Source: a virus. Taken from it: a stretch of 32,342 nt of DNA. Positions within the stretch are counted from its first letter, which is position 1. Each line of letters opens with the position of its first letter. Below the pieces are notes generated by a model, which was not told where the DNA came from, searched no databases, and saw only the letters and a list, made by a program, of their open reading frames with translations. A program made the position numbers and the translations under genes. Of the stretch, positions 1 through 8,972 are shown piece after piece. The stretch lies in the IMG/VR virus record IMGVR_UViG_3300030329_003238, positions 1 through 32,342 of that record. One strand, 5' to 3'.

Positions 1-77
1 CTATCATCATTATTTAGCTCAGTATATCCAGCTACATCAATAGTTAAATTTCCACTACTTAAATCAATTTCTGTTCC
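1..77. repeat. 77-nt exact repeat, copy 1 (other copy 31696-31772)
   Basis: Bases 1-77 match 31696-31772 without a difference; the first mismatch is at 78 versus 31773. The offset is 31695, a multiple of three, so both copies encode the same fibre residues. Because the window begins exactly here, the repeat may be an assembly end-overlap or a true repeat within the fibre gene. Confidence 0.95.
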
Positions 78-3056
78 GTCTATTGTTATATTATCAACTA
101 CTACACCTGCATTTGCAGTTACAACTCCAGTAACTCCAAGCGTACTTGCCATATCTACAGCACCATCAATATCTACTACATCAAGATTGGCTGTTCCATC
201 CACATCTATTGCACCACTAATATCTAAGGAAGTTGCTTCAATTTCTCCACTTGCTTTCATTGTTACACCATCGCCACCAGCAACTCTAAAAATTATTTCA
301 TCATCTGTACTAAATTTTATTTGGTTATCTGCATCCCTACCAGTTACTAAACTTGCATTCAGCATTGATGTTACAGTTGTTTGAGTTGTTCCTAAAACAA
401 AGTCTAAGGTATTATCGCCATCTTCATAAGTAACCGCTATTCCAGTTTCAGTATTAGATCCGACCATCGCACCGACTGTATCTGCAATATATTCGTTTAG
501 AGCTGTTCCATCTACAGTATAAGCATCAGCCTCTAAAGTTCCATCTACATCTACATTGCCAGATATATCAAGTGATCCAAAAGCACCAACACCAGTTGTT
601 GTTATATTGCTTGAGCCAGTATCTATTGTTCCGAATCCACTTGTTATAGATCCTGAGTTCAAAGCTCCAGTAGTAACAATGTTTGAACCACCAACATTAT
701 GGCTTGAGAAATATGTTGAAACTGTATCAACATTGGTCATTCTCATTGTTCCGCCATCGTTGATTAAAATACCATCTCCAGACGCTACGGCAGTTGTGCC
801 TCTGGCTGTTCCGCCATCAATAAGATTTATTTCTTCTGGAGTTGCTGAGATCGCAGTTGTTGTAGCCGCTGCCAAGACTGGAATATATCCGCCTTGATTA
901 ACTAAATATTGAGTATGATCAGCAGTAGGATCTACTATGCTTAAAGTTGTTTCATTTGAATCAGCAGTTGCTCCTTCAAATACAATCGCATTTTGAGCAT
1001 TCATTGTTACAGTATCAACAGTTGTTGTAGTTCCAGCTACAGTAAGTTTTGGAACTAATAATTCACCTGTGCTTGGATTATATCTTAAAGCACCAGTATC
1101 ATCTAATAAGCCATTTGATTCATTATGAAATACGACTGGAAAATCTGTATTTGCTGAACTATCTGAAACAGTAACAGTAGTTGCTAAAGTTGCAGTATCA
1201 GCATTACCAGTTACCGCACCAGTTATTGGCCCAGCAAAAGCATCTGCTGTAACAGTTCCATCAAAAAATGCGTCTTTAAATTCATTATCTGATTTACCAA
1301 GATCAATAATATTATCTGAGCCAGGATATAAAGCCCCATCTTCAAGGATTAATTGTTTTTCATTCCCAGCATAAAAATTTATTTTATCAGCATCTTCAAA
1401 ATCTATTTTAGTTTGGTCGTCCTCACCGATCTTAATATCAGTTGCTAATAACGAGGTGATCCCAGTTTGTGCTGCATCTACTGAAAGATCAACTGTATTA
1501 TCACCATCTTGGAATGTTACAGTTATTCCGCTTTCGGTATTACTTGAGAACATTCCTCCAGCCTGGTCTGTAATATATTCAGCCAATGTCGTTCCATCAA
1601 CTGTGATTGCATCAGCTTCAAGTGTTCCATCAATATCGGCATTACCTGATATATCTAAACTTGCCCCATCAATTTCTCCAGTTACAGTAATTGAATCCAC
1701 ATAGGCATCTTTCCATCTTACCGAAGATGAGCCAAGATCCACATCGCTGTCTGATTGTGGGCCAAATATATTGTCGCCTAAATAAACCTGTTCAACATTG
1801 GCAGCATAGAAATGAATTTCATCTGCTGTTTCAAAGTCAATCTTCGTTTGATCGTCCTCACCTATTTTGATATCAGTAGCCAATAAAGATGTAATAGTTG
1901 TTTGGGCTGAACCCAAAACAAAATCTAAAGTATTATCACTATCTTCGTATGTAACTGCTACGCCTGTTTCAGTATTTGAACTAACCATGGCTCCCACAGT
2001 ATCAGCTATGTATTCATTTAAAGCGGTGCCATCTACTGTATAGGCATCGGCTTCCATAGTGCCGTCAATATCAGCATTACCACTAATATCTAAAGAGGCA
2101 AAAGTTCCTACACCTGTAGTTGTTAAATTTTCGTTCCCAAAACTTATTGTACCAGTAGAATCTACAATGCTTCCAGTTGAAATCGTCATAGTTCCGTCAA
2201 CCGAAAGTTGGTCAGATATTGTAGCATCATCAGTTGTAGTTAATTGTTCTGCTTGAATAGTCCCAGAGAACGTTCCGTTTACAGCACTTGATATTGACCC
2301 ACTTGCTATTGATAAAGTTCCGTCAGTAAATGTTCCGTCTATTGTTAAGCCATTCGCAGTTAAAGTATAATTCCCAATATCAACTGAATTTGCGACTGTT
2401 AAAGAAGTAATCGCATCTACTGTTCCCCCATCAATATCAGGTGTATTAATATCTGGGGCAGTTAAAGTTTTATTTGTTAAAGTATCTGTTGTGGCCCTAC
2501 CAACTGAAGTGTCAGTAGCATCTGGAATAGTCCAAGTTCTATCTGCAGTTGGGTCTGTAATTGCCAATGTAGTTTCATAAGCGTTATCAGTTGAGCCTTC
2601 AAAAATTAAATTTGTTGTAATTGTAGCATTCATTGCTACTGTATCAGCAGCCGCATCTCCTATCTGCGTATTTCCAGTTCCTGTGAAATTAGCTGCTTGG
2701 ATTGTTCCTGTAGCTGTTAAATTGCGAAGCCCTGTTAGATCTTTATTTGAATCAACCAGCAAAAATTTAGAAGCACTAACTGTACCAGCTGTGATTCCAT
2801 CTAATAAATTAAGTTCGGCAGCACTTGTGGTAACTAAAGTTCCTCCCAACTTCAAACCATTCGTACCATCGTGCGAAGCTACATCAAGATTGAATGAACC
2901 ATCTTTAATTACAAGCTCCGTTGTAGAAATCTCAAGGGGTGTGCCAGTTCCGTCTCCATCGTAAACACGAGTGGCAGATCCTCCAACTCCACCATCAATA
3001 TGTAATAATTGAACATATCCAGTAGAGACAGCTACGTTTGTTAAATCTGTTGCCAT
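1..3056 (-). CDS. tail fibre, N-terminal part (open at window start)
   Basis: The frame opens with ATG at 3056 (AGGA-containing leader just upstream) and stays open for 1018 codons to base 1 without a stop. The protein is low in aromatic residues and rich in Gly, Ser, Thr, Asp and Val. It is built from recurring modules: a unit reading LDISGN-x-D-x-DGT near 2030-2100, 1590-1665 and 505-575, and a unit containing LLATDIKIGEDDQTK near 1835-1890 and 1390-1450. Such beta-rich repeats are typical of trimeric phage fibres that contact the host. The sequence at 1-77 is identical, in the same frame, to 31696-31772, so the gene most likely continues into the ORF ending at 29547. Joined there, the protein would be about 1734 residues. 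It directly follows the major capsid gene, an unusual place for a fibre. Role as fibre is inferred from composition, repeats and the C-terminal chaperone. Confidence 0.85.
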   Translation of the reverse strand, partial: MATDLTNVAVSTGYVQLLHIDGGVGGSATRVYDGDGTGTPLEISTTELVIKDGSFNLDVASHDGTNGLKLGGTLVTTSAAELNLLDGITAGTVSASKFLLVDSNKDLTGLRNLTATGTIQAANFTGTGNTQIGDAAADTVAMNATITTNLIFEGSTDNAYETTLAITDPTADRTWTIPDATDTSVGRATTDTLTNKTLTAPDINTPDIDGGTVDAITSLTVANSVDIGNYTLTANGLTIDGTFTDGTLSIASGSISSAVNGTFSGTIQAEQLTTTDDATISDQLSVDGTMTISTGSIVDSTGTISFGNENLTTTGVGTFASLDISGNADIDGTMEADAYTVDGTALNEYIADTVGAMVSSNTETGVAVTYEDSDNTLDFVLGSAQTTITSLLATDIKIGEDDQTKIDFETADEIHFYAANVEQVYLGDNIFGPQSDSDVDLGSSSVRWKDAYVDSITVTGEIDGASLDISGNADIDGTLEADAITVDGTTLAEYITDQAGGMFSSNTESGITVTFQDGDNTVDLSVDAAQTGITSLLATDIKIGEDDQTKIDFEDADKINFYAGNEKQLILEDGALYPGSDNIIDLGKSDNEFKDAFFDGTVTADAFAGPITGAVTGNADTATLATTVTVSDSSANTDFPVVFHNESNGLLDDTGALRYNPSTGELLVPKLTVAGTTTTVDTVTMNAQNAIVFEGATADSNETTLSIVDPTADHTQYLVNQGGYIPVLAAATTTAISATPEEINLIDGGTARGTTAVASGDGILINDGGTMRMTNVDTVSTYFSSHNVGGSNIVTTGALNSGSITSGFGTIDTGSSNITTTGVGAFGSLDISGNVDVDGTLEADAYTVDGTALNEYIADTVGAMVGSNTETGIAVTYEDGDNTLDFVLGTTQTTVTSMLNASLVTGRDADNQIKFSTDDEIIFRVAGGDGVTMKASGEIEATSLDISGAIDVDGTANLDVVDIDGAVDMASTLGVTGVVTANAGVVVDNITIDGTEIDLSSGNLTIDVAGYTELNNDD
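532..641. repeat. 110-nt exact repeat, copy 1 (other copy 32233-32342)
   Basis: Bases 532-641 are identical to 32233-32342; the next base outward (531 versus 32232) differs. The offset of 31701 is a multiple of three, so the frame is preserved. It encodes the GSLDISGNVDVDGTLEADA part of a fibre module. Confidence 0.95.
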
Positions 3057-3087
3057 AATTTTTTCCTATATAAAAGTTTCAGTTCAA

Positions 3088-3108
3088 GGGGGTTAATTAA
3101 AACCCCCC
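3088..3108 (-). terminator. hairpin between capsid and fibre genes
   Basis: GGGGGTT (3088-3094) and AACCCCC (3101-3107) form a 7-bp stem around AATTAA. It lies in the 77-nt gap between the major capsid stop and the fibre start. No clean U-tract follows on the minus strand, so it could be a weak terminator, a processing site or an mRNA stabiliser below the highly expressed capsid gene. Confidence 0.5.
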
Positions 3109-3133
3109 AGAACCATATTAATCAATTCTCCGA

Positions 3134-4006
3134 TTAAGGATTATTGAAATTAACAATTTGACCAGCAGCAGTACCTGCGGCTTGTGTCAAAGATGCACCA
3201 AATAAAACATCAGCCACTACGCTTGTTGCTAAGTGATCAATGTCATATTCACTTTGGACTCTTGGTTCCATTTGCATTGCTAATAGAACAGAATCTTTTG
3301 TAAAGATTGATGCTGTTTCATCGCCTGTACCGCCATCGTCATCCCAATCAGTACTGGTATAAACTGGCATTCCATAAATAGAACCGAGCTGACCAGTAAT
3401 ATTTGGGCCTGCACCACCACCAGCTTCAGGGCCACGCTCTTGGAAATCAGAAAATTCGCCAAGAGACATTAGGCTCATATATCCTGCTGGAGAAGCATAA
3501 AAATGCGTTTCGCCATCAGTATAATCAACACCAATGTCAAGTAGCTTCTGTAATCCTGAACGGACAAGAGCTGTAGTGAATGTGTTATCTGAGGACAGAG
3601 TAACATCGTTTGCAGTAGCAGATTGAATTATATCAACCGCCAAATAATTCTCAACCTTTTTTGCCAAACCATATCCCATTGATTTTGCATAGAGAGAAAA
3701 TAGATCGTATGAACTTTGTACACGAACAATATCATCAATTCTCTTTGCTTCATAGGCATGTTGGTCTATTGAGATTGAGGCTTCGCCATCAGTATTAGCT
3801 GAATAAGTTACAGCAGTTCCTGCTGATTTTGCAGCAGCAGTTTCTTCTGAAACTCTTGGGACATGAACAGTATCACCAGAAACAAGATCAGATACATTCG
3901 TAACCTGGTTTCTTATACGAAAAGCCCTTTCAGCATAATCAAGAATAGCATCTTTCCAAACTTCTGGAATAAACTTCGCAGCAGTTGTGGGAGTTACGTT
4001 AGCCAT
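3134..4006 (-). CDS. major capsid protein
   Basis: A 290-residue protein, within the usual size for HK97-fold coat proteins. The N-terminus (FIPEVWKDAILDYAERAFR) and the following VSGDTVHVPRV segment resemble the N-arm and early core of coat proteins of uncultured siphoviruses. The middle carries YASPAGYMSLMSLGEF, typical of the peripheral region. The start at 4006 has a strong SD (AAGGAGTCTTAA). It sits directly behind the scaffold-like gene and in front of a hairpin, matching terminase-portal-head protein-scaffold-capsid order. No protease domain is visible nearby, so maturation by cleavage cannot be claimed. Function rests on position and sequence resemblance. Confidence 0.88.
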   Translation of the reverse strand: MANVTPTTAAKFIPEVWKDAILDYAERAFRIRNQVTNVSDLVSGDTVHVPRVSEETAAAKSAGTAVTYSANTDGEASISIDQHAYEAKRIDDIVRVQSSYDLFSLYAKSMGYGLAKKVENYLAVDIIQSATANDVTLSSDNTFTTALVRSGLQKLLDIGVDYTDGETHFYASPAGYMSLMSLGEFSDFQERGPEAGGGAGPNITGQLGSIYGMPVYTSTDWDDDGGTGDETASIFTKDSVLLAMQMEPRVQSEYDIDHLATSVVADVLFGASLTQAAGTAAGQIVNFNNP

Positions 4007-4016
4007 TTAAGACTCC

Positions 4017-4553
4017 TTAATTATTCTTCCTCATAATATCGGCAAAGTGTTTCTTTCTTTCGTTTGGGGGTAACTTAGACCATTCCAAACTTTTTCCACC
4101 TGAAACGCCTCCACCACTATTATCTACTTGAGGAACTTTGTTTGTAAATTCGGTTTTCATTTCTTCCAGGGTTTCAGAATCTAACTTTGAAATTTTTTCT
4201 CTGAGAGTTTCAGGGAATGATTCCAACAACCTGTCTTTCCTTGATTGCTCTATTGAGTAGAACTTCTCAGCATCGGCTTTAAAATTATCACGATCAGCTT
4301 TGGCTTCTTCATAAAGAGATCTGTATTCTTCTCTTTCTTCAGCTTCCTTAACTTCTCTTTCTTTAATTTTAGCTTCCAATTCTGATACTTTAGATTCAAG
4401 ATTTTTCTTGGTTTCGTTAAGTTCTTTAAAACGATATCCTGGAACACTATAATCTTCAGTTTTCTCGTTACTTGATACGGATTCAGTTTTTACGTCTTGA
4501 TTTGCGACTTGCTCGTTTTTTACGTCTTTAGCTTTGACTTCTTGTTCAGACAT
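4017..4553 (-). CDS. scaffolding protein
   Basis: A 178-residue, very charged protein. Residues about 45-105 are heptad-like and rich in Glu/Lys (long coiled coil), followed by a Gly-Ser linker (VDNSGGGVSGG) and a basic C-terminal helix (NERKKHFADIMRKNN). This acidic coiled-coil body with a basic C-terminal tail is the usual architecture of phage scaffolds, whose tail binds the coat protein. It lies immediately upstream of the major capsid gene. SD GAGGAAAT precedes the ATG at 4553. No protease motif seen. Confidence 0.82.
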   Translation of the reverse strand: MSEQEVKAKDVKNEQVANQDVKTESVSSNEKTEDYSVPGYRFKELNETKKNLESKVSELEAKIKEREVKEAEEREEYRSLYEEAKADRDNFKADAEKFYSIEQSRKDRLLESFPETLREKISKLDSETLEEMKTEFTNKVPQVDNSGGGVSGGKSLEWSKLPPNERKKHFADIMRKNN

Positions 4554-4574
4554 TTATTTCCTCTTTTGTGAGTT

Positions 4575-5018
4575 TCATATTGTTATGGTTATTCGACCAG
4601 AAGCCTGGTCAAAATTCTTTTTTAATTTCTTATCAATATTGCTATCAATAATTTTTTCAATAGCTTTTAAAATTTTTGTTGTGAATAAATTATATTTTTT
4701 CTTTGCCCAACCAACAGCAACATTCGCTGCTTCTTTATTAGAAAACCCCACAACTTGTTTATCGTTATTTGATTCGCCTGGTATTCTCATATAACTATCT
4801 AAAGTTGTACCATCAAAAGTCAAATCAATATACCCTGTTTGCTTAGAAGCATAACCAAATTTCTTTTTATATGCCGCATAACCTGGGGAATATTTGCCTT
4901 TAATAGCTTTTTTATTCCTCACTTGGTCTATAACTTCATTTGCTGAAGCATCTGCAAGATCTTCAAAAGTTTTTAATTTAATATCAAATGTTTTATTTAA
5001 TGGTTTTATCTTTGCCAT
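4575..5018 (-). CDS. putative head-tail joining / virion morphogenesis protein
   Basis: A 147-residue basic protein. It carries a segment YSPGYAAYKKKFGYASKQTGYIDLTFDGTTLDSYMRIPG, resembling the HK97 gp10-like / Mu gpG-like virion morphogenesis proteins, which have a conserved LT.SG.L-type stretch and act at the head-tail interface. The N-terminal ATG at 5018 abuts the minor head protein stop. A location between the minor head protein and the scaffold is compatible with either a head-completion or a tail-completion role. The assignment is by loose resemblance. Confidence 0.45.
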   Translation of the reverse strand: MAKIKPLNKTFDIKLKTFEDLADASANEVIDQVRNKKAIKGKYSPGYAAYKKKFGYASKQTGYIDLTFDGTTLDSYMRIPGESNNDKQVVGFSNKEAANVAVGWAKKKYNLFTTKILKAIEKIIDSNIDKKLKKNFDQASGRITITI

Positions 5019-5758
5019 TATAAACTCGTTCTTTGAGTTAGATCTCGTTCATCAAACTGCTTTTCAATTATATTCGCCTTGTACATTTCTTTGCTTGTAT
5101 ATCTTCTAAACTGATGTCGGCAATTAAAATGCCCTCCGTTTAAAAATGTTCCAGGAAAATTATTGTCAATTTGCTTTAATGTCATTGGCCCAGCTGCTAA
5201 AATTTGCAAACATACATCTGAAGTCCTGTTATCTACTGGGCCTGTAAAAACATACATTAAATTATCTGGAGCATTTTTCGCCATTTGTTTAATTACTGCT
5301 CTATTAAATTTTGCTATTGAATCAGTATAAAGAGACTTGGCCTGAGTTGGCGATAAAACGCCAAGTTGCCCTTTGGTTAAAGCATCTACAAAAGCTTCTC
5401 TTGGCAAACCATTAATAACTGATTCTGTAAATAAACTTTTCATATGAACATAAGTATCATTGAACTTTGATCTATAAATATTCAAATCGCTTTCGACTAA
5501 AGCCCTCAATACAGTTTCATCTACATCAGCAAACCCATCCATATTTCTTAATGCATCTAAATATGACAACGCAACATTATCCAATTCTTTGCTAAAGCCA
5601 AGCTCATTTTCAAATAAATTTTTAAAGTCAATATTGCCTATTGCTGATAATAATTCATTTGTTGCAGCATTAGAATCAACTGTTCTTTGGTATAAGCTGG
5701 CAATCTTATATAATGCCGCCTCATATTTATTTGCAAATGTATCTGAACTATATGCCAT
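5018..5758 (-). CDS. minor head protein (phage Mu F / SPP1 gp7-like)
   Basis: A 246-residue protein. The C-terminal domain has the hallmark residues of the phage head morphogenesis family: DNRTSDVC (Asp176, Arg178, Cys183) followed about 27 residues later by GGHFNCRHQF (His210, Cys213, Arg214, His215). Members bind the portal and a few copies enter the procapsid, sometimes affecting DNA ejection. The N-terminal half is helical with no recognised motif. The start ATG overlaps the portal stop (TAATG), so the two are translationally coupled, as usual for portal/minor-head pairs. Confidence 0.85.
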   Translation of the reverse strand: MAYSSDTFANKYEAALYKIASLYQRTVDSNAATNELLSAIGNIDFKNLFENELGFSKELDNVALSYLDALRNMDGFADVDETVLRALVESDLNIYRSKFNDTYVHMKSLFTESVINGLPREAFVDALTKGQLGVLSPTQAKSLYTDSIAKFNRAVIKQMAKNAPDNLMYVFTGPVDNRTSDVCLQILAAGPMTLKQIDNNFPGTFLNGGHFNCRHQFRRYTSKEMYKANIIEKQFDERDLTQRTSL

Positions 5759-7053
5759 TATTCACCCAATAAACTACCTAACGTTGCTGGTGCTTCTGGT
5801 TGTTCAGGAACTATCTCAGCAACCATTTCATCTAATTCGTCATCAGTTAAATCTGGATTATATTTCCTCAACCAATCTTTAGTTGTTGATAAATTGTTAT
5901 CCCATTCCCAAGCCCATTGTTCTCTTTCTTCTTGAGCAGTTAAAGGGAATCTTGGTTCACTAAAATCTACGCTGTATTCATCTGGAACCCTGATATTGTG
6001 AGCATCTAAAATAACCCTATCAACTTCAAATCTTTTATTCTCTACCCCTCGCCATATCATTTGATAATCTGACATAACAGCTTCCGTTAGATCAATCTCT
6101 GCCATTTTTAACGCTTCACCGCTAACAAAAGCCTCACGACCTACTGACCATTTGACTTTAAGATTATTATTGTAAGCAACCGAATCAACATAGAACCTAA
6201 CTGCGTTGATGTAAGAATCAATATTTGCTCCAGGGCTAACAAATTGAAATGATGCACCCTCTGGCAGAACCATCGGCTTGTCCACTCCCAAAGAAACTTG
6301 ATTTGCATTATCTATTCCTGAAATAACTGGCTGACCTAAAGCTTGTAATCTCATAGCCAAGCCTAATTCGGTCATCAAAAGATTAATCATTAAATTGGCA
6401 TTTATAATATCGCTTGCCCCATTGCGAATAAAATCAGTTGTATAGGGATGCCTATGGCAGACAGTAAAAGGTAAAATTCCATAGGGATTAATATTCCCTT
6501 CATTGACCGATTCAATCGTTCCGTTTTGATGTACTAAAAAATGTTCATCAGCAGACCAATAAGCATATACAACTTCATTTTCCCTTGATTGGCCATGGTT
6601 ATAAATTGGATAAACATAGGCAAAAGGTTTTCTTGCTCTTGATTCAAATATAGGTTCAAATTCAATTATCTGATCATATTCAAGAACATTTGTTTCTTCA
6701 TTAAACCTGCTGCGAATTAAATGCGAACCTAATAAATAAGTTAAGCGTTCAGCAGTCAGCATTGCTTGATCTAAATCTTTTACATTTTCTAAATACTTTT
6801 CATTAGTCCGAACTGGTGGTGTTTTATAACCAATAGCCCTGGCATTAATCAATTTAGATGTAATGTTTTGTACAATTAATGGAACTTCTAAAGACTTTAT
6901 GGGAAAATATTTGCCCAAGTCTGATTCCATTTCTCCCTGCATCCCTTCATAATAAGAAAGGGATCTGTATCTTTCCTCTATACTGTCAGTTGTAATATCG
7001 GATAAAAAGTCCTTTAATCCACTTCTTACAAAATCTTTTGATTCTACTATCAT
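5758..7053 (-). CDS. portal protein
   Basis: A 431-residue protein of typical portal size (400-520). It lies directly behind the large terminase and before the minor head protein. Segments such as YFPIKSLEVPLIVQNITSKL near residue 50, GILPFTVCHRHP in the middle and a long helical C-terminus (WRGVENKRFEVDRVILD, then an acidic tail with PEQPEAPATLGSLLGE) fit SPP1/HK97-class portals. Twelve copies form the DNA channel at one capsid vertex. The ATG at 7053 has only a weak purine-rich leader; translation probably couples to the terminase gene 8 nt upstream. Confidence 0.88.
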   Translation of the reverse strand: MIVESKDFVRSGLKDFLSDITTDSIEERYRSLSYYEGMQGEMESDLGKYFPIKSLEVPLIVQNITSKLINARAIGYKTPPVRTNEKYLENVKDLDQAMLTAERLTYLLGSHLIRSRFNEETNVLEYDQIIEFEPIFESRARKPFAYVYPIYNHGQSRENEVVYAYWSADEHFLVHQNGTIESVNEGNINPYGILPFTVCHRHPYTTDFIRNGASDIINANLMINLLMTELGLAMRLQALGQPVISGIDNANQVSLGVDKPMVLPEGASFQFVSPGANIDSYINAVRFYVDSVAYNNNLKVKWSVGREAFVSGEALKMAEIDLTEAVMSDYQMIWRGVENKRFEVDRVILDAHNIRVPDEYSVDFSEPRFPLTAQEEREQWAWEWDNNLSTTKDWLRKYNPDLTDDELDEMVAEIVPEQPEAPATLGSLLGE

Positions 7054-7060
7054 AGTTCTT

Positions 7061-8269
7061 TTACCATTGGATTGATGTTGCTATTCTTTGAACTATGGGC
7101 CATTTATATTCTATTAAATAACTGCAGGCATCAAGGCTATGCGTCAATTCAATATTAGCCTTATCAATGCCTCCTTTTCTATCTCGCTGAACTTGTTCTA
7201 AATCTTTTATTAAATATGTACATTTAGGATCTATGGTCATTTTTATTTTACCATTAGCATCCTTTAATTTTCTGTTAAGGGCATTCAATCTATCCCTATG
7301 GCTTGGGTGGGCTTTCCTTGCATAAACTGAATATCCATAATCTTTTAAAATTTGATGATCACTGCGATGTGAAGTCGTGCTTCTTGCTGAACCTGCAGGA
7401 TCTGGGTAACACTCTTTGGCTTTTGGCCATTTCTCTTTCATTTCTTTGCATATCATTTCTGTTGAACTATTATGCTGCCTTATTTCATCTACATAATGAA
7501 CAGTGCCATCTCCATAAATATTAGCCAAAACCGCACTCATATAATCTACATTAAAATCAATTCCGATTACCCAATACGAACTGCTTTCATCTGCTATTTT
7601 AACATGTTCATCTCTACTGAAAGCCCATGCGGCACGATTGGCAGCTGTCTCAAAGCTTGCCATAAATTCTTGGCGATAAGCCCTTTCATCTAAATTGCTT
7701 TTTGCAAGATCTAATTCTTTTTCACTGACAAATCCGCCATCAATAGTTTTGTATTGCCAAGACTTCCATTGAGGATCTTCCCCTTGTCCTTTCAAAAAAT
7801 AATCATAGAAATTATTATTGCTAAAACCATCTGGAGTGCCAATCATTAAAGCATTACCATGGGTAGTTGTTAACATAGGATAAATCACTTCTTCAAACAC
7901 CCCTGCTTTTTGATAGGCGTATTCGTCAAGCACAACCCTTGATAATTCTGCACCCCTGAGGCTGTCACTTGAATCTGAACCTTTAATCGCAATTGTAGCA
8001 CCTAATCGAGTACAACTCAATTCCGTTTCGTTGATCTTCCAGTCTGGTTGCATTCTTATAATTGATTTCAGTATTGGCCAAACTGTTAGTTTGCCTTGCC
8101 TGTAGGTTGGACTGATGTACCAGCGATTTTCGCCCTGCAACATTTCCCCTTTTAAAAGAAACATCAACCCCAGCACCGACTTTCCGAATCTTCGCCCTGC
8201 CGTAATTACTTTGAACCTGGCTGGGTGTTTTAGAACCTCTTTCCTCTCTTTTGTTAAAAGCAGATCCAT
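7061..8269 (-). CDS. terminase large subunit
   Basis: A 402-residue packaging motor. The ATPase half has Walker A AGRRFGKS (residues 24-31) and Walker B VVLDEYAY with Asp115 and Glu116, then a coupling segment LMIGTPDG (141-148). The C-terminal RNase H-like nuclease begins with GIDFNVDY (Asp238), has YPDPAG (Asp290) and ends with HSLDACSYL (Asp380). All expected catalytic positions are present. It translocates genome DNA into the prohead with ATP and cuts concatemers. The protein is a little shorter than average (450-550) but complete. Start chosen at ATG 8269, which leaves the usual short N-terminus before Walker A. Confidence 0.97.
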   Translation of the reverse strand: MDLLLTKERKEVLKHPARFKVITAGRRFGKSVLGLMFLLKGEMLQGENRWYISPTYRQGKLTVWPILKSIIRMQPDWKINETELSCTRLGATIAIKGSDSSDSLRGAELSRVVLDEYAYQKAGVFEEVIYPMLTTTHGNALMIGTPDGFSNNNFYDYFLKGQGEDPQWKSWQYKTIDGGFVSEKELDLAKSNLDERAYRQEFMASFETAANRAAWAFSRDEHVKIADESSSYWVIGIDFNVDYMSAVLANIYGDGTVHYVDEIRQHNSSTEMICKEMKEKWPKAKECYPDPAGSARSTTSHRSDHQILKDYGYSVYARKAHPSHRDRLNALNRKLKDANGKIKMTIDPKCTYLIKDLEQVQRDRKGGIDKANIELTHSLDACSYLIEYKWPIVQRIATSIQW

Positions 8270-8287
8270 TCATTTCCATTTATCTTT

Positions 8288-8467
8288 TCATTTAACTTTG
8301 TCTTTATATTTATATTTATGCCCATGTATGGGGCTAACAAGCCCCTTGGCTTCTATATCTTCGCCTATCAAATCAAATATATTTTCACCCATTCGGTATT
8401 CAAGGGTTGATTGTATATAATTAGTCATTTTTTTAATATCCGCTATTTCTTTTTCCCTATTTGCCAT
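8288..8467 (-). CDS. small unknown protein between terminase subunits
   Basis: A 59-residue acidic/helical protein beginning MANREKEIADIKKM. ATG 8467 is preferred over an upstream in-frame ATG at 8488 because AGAGGAAAG lies just ahead of it and the overlap with the small terminase gene is only 11 nt. Found between small and large terminase genes, it may assist packaging, but no domain is recognised. The C-terminus is basic (HKYKYKDKVK). Confidence 0.6.
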   Translation of the reverse strand: MANREKEIADIKKMTNYIQSTLEYRMGENIFDLIGEDIEAKGLVSPIHGHKYKYKDKVK

Positions 8468-8801
8468 TTCTTTCCTCTGTCTTTTCATCTAAAATATCAT
8501 CATCGAATTCCAAAACCCTTATTGGTTTTACTTCTTCAGTAATAATATATTCAGTTGATTTGCCTTCTGTACGATCTAAAACTTCCTTAATAGCGTTTAA
8601 ATTTCCCCTGTTGGCCATACTAACCAATTTGTCTAAAAGCTTTTCACGTTTAGTCTTCTCATCAACTTCAGTATCAAGAATTTCATTTAAAATATCCCTG
8701 GCCGCATTCCTTCTACCATTAGGATTTGACACTTCGCCCTTTTTAAATCTATTGCCAAGCTTATTTCCTTTAGCAAATTGGCCGTTTTTTTTATGATCCA
8801 C
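8457..8801 (-). CDS. terminase small subunit-like protein
   Basis: A 114-residue protein with a GTG start. Its N-terminus carries GNKLGNRFKKGEVSNPNGRR, the F-K-K-G-x-S-N-P-x-G-R signature of DUF5681-like proteins found next to phage terminases. A helical middle (LLDKLVSMANRGNLNAIKEVLDRT) follows and the C-terminus is acidic. It precedes the large terminase by one small gene. Small subunits recognise the packaging site and regulate the motor. The DNA-binding part is probably the basic N-terminus. Assignment is from motif and position. Confidence 0.72.
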   Translation of the reverse strand: MDHKKNGQFAKGNKLGNRFKKGEVSNPNGRRNAARDILNEILDTEVDEKTKREKLLDKLVSMANRGNLNAIKEVLDRTEGKSTEYIITEEVKPIRVLEFDDDILDEKTEERNGK

Positions 8802-8814
8802 GTTAATTCAGCGT

Positions 8815-8958
8815 TTATTCTTCAATTAAAACAATGCCGACACTTACAGGTTTTTGTATCATATCTACCAATTTTTTTACTTTCTCCTGCTCCACCTCAA
8901 AAGTATCTAATTCAATTCTCCAATTATGGGAGATCTTTAAATTTTTTAAGCCTACCAA
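8815..8958 (-). CDS. small unknown protein (TTG start assumed)
   Basis: A frame too short for routine ORF lists, 47 residues from a TTG at 8958. It has an alternating pattern that looks like a beta-alpha-beta unit: LKISHNWRIELDTFEVEQ, a helix KVKKLVDMIQK and a strand VSVGIVLIEE. The frame is open further upstream to near 9057 but without ATG, so the start is uncertain. No SD is convincing. The composition is protein-like rather than shadow-like, and no other frame here is open. Confidence 0.42.
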   Translation of the reverse strand: MVGLKNLKISHNWRIELDTFEVEQEKVKKLVDMIQKPVSVGIVLIEE

Positions 8959-8972
8959 CTCACAGTTTAATG

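Noticed and set aside
187-2964. Plus-strand frames of 65-113 codons across the fibre region
   Set aside because: They are antisense shadows of the Thr/Ser/Val-rich fibre gene (rich in Pro/Ser/Val with no SD) and the long minus-strand frame is continuous.
1-3056. Diversity-generating retroelement acting on the fibre
   Set aside because: No reverse transcriptase and no template/variable repeat pair with adenine-specific changes were seen; A and B segments differ at all bases.
3280-3462. 60-codon minus-strand frame inside the capsid gene
   Set aside because: Alternate-frame shadow of the major capsid gene with no start signal.
7983-8279. 98-codon minus-strand frame overlapping the large terminase start
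   Set aside because: It lies in another frame over the conserved Walker A region, has odd composition and no support; it is a shadow.
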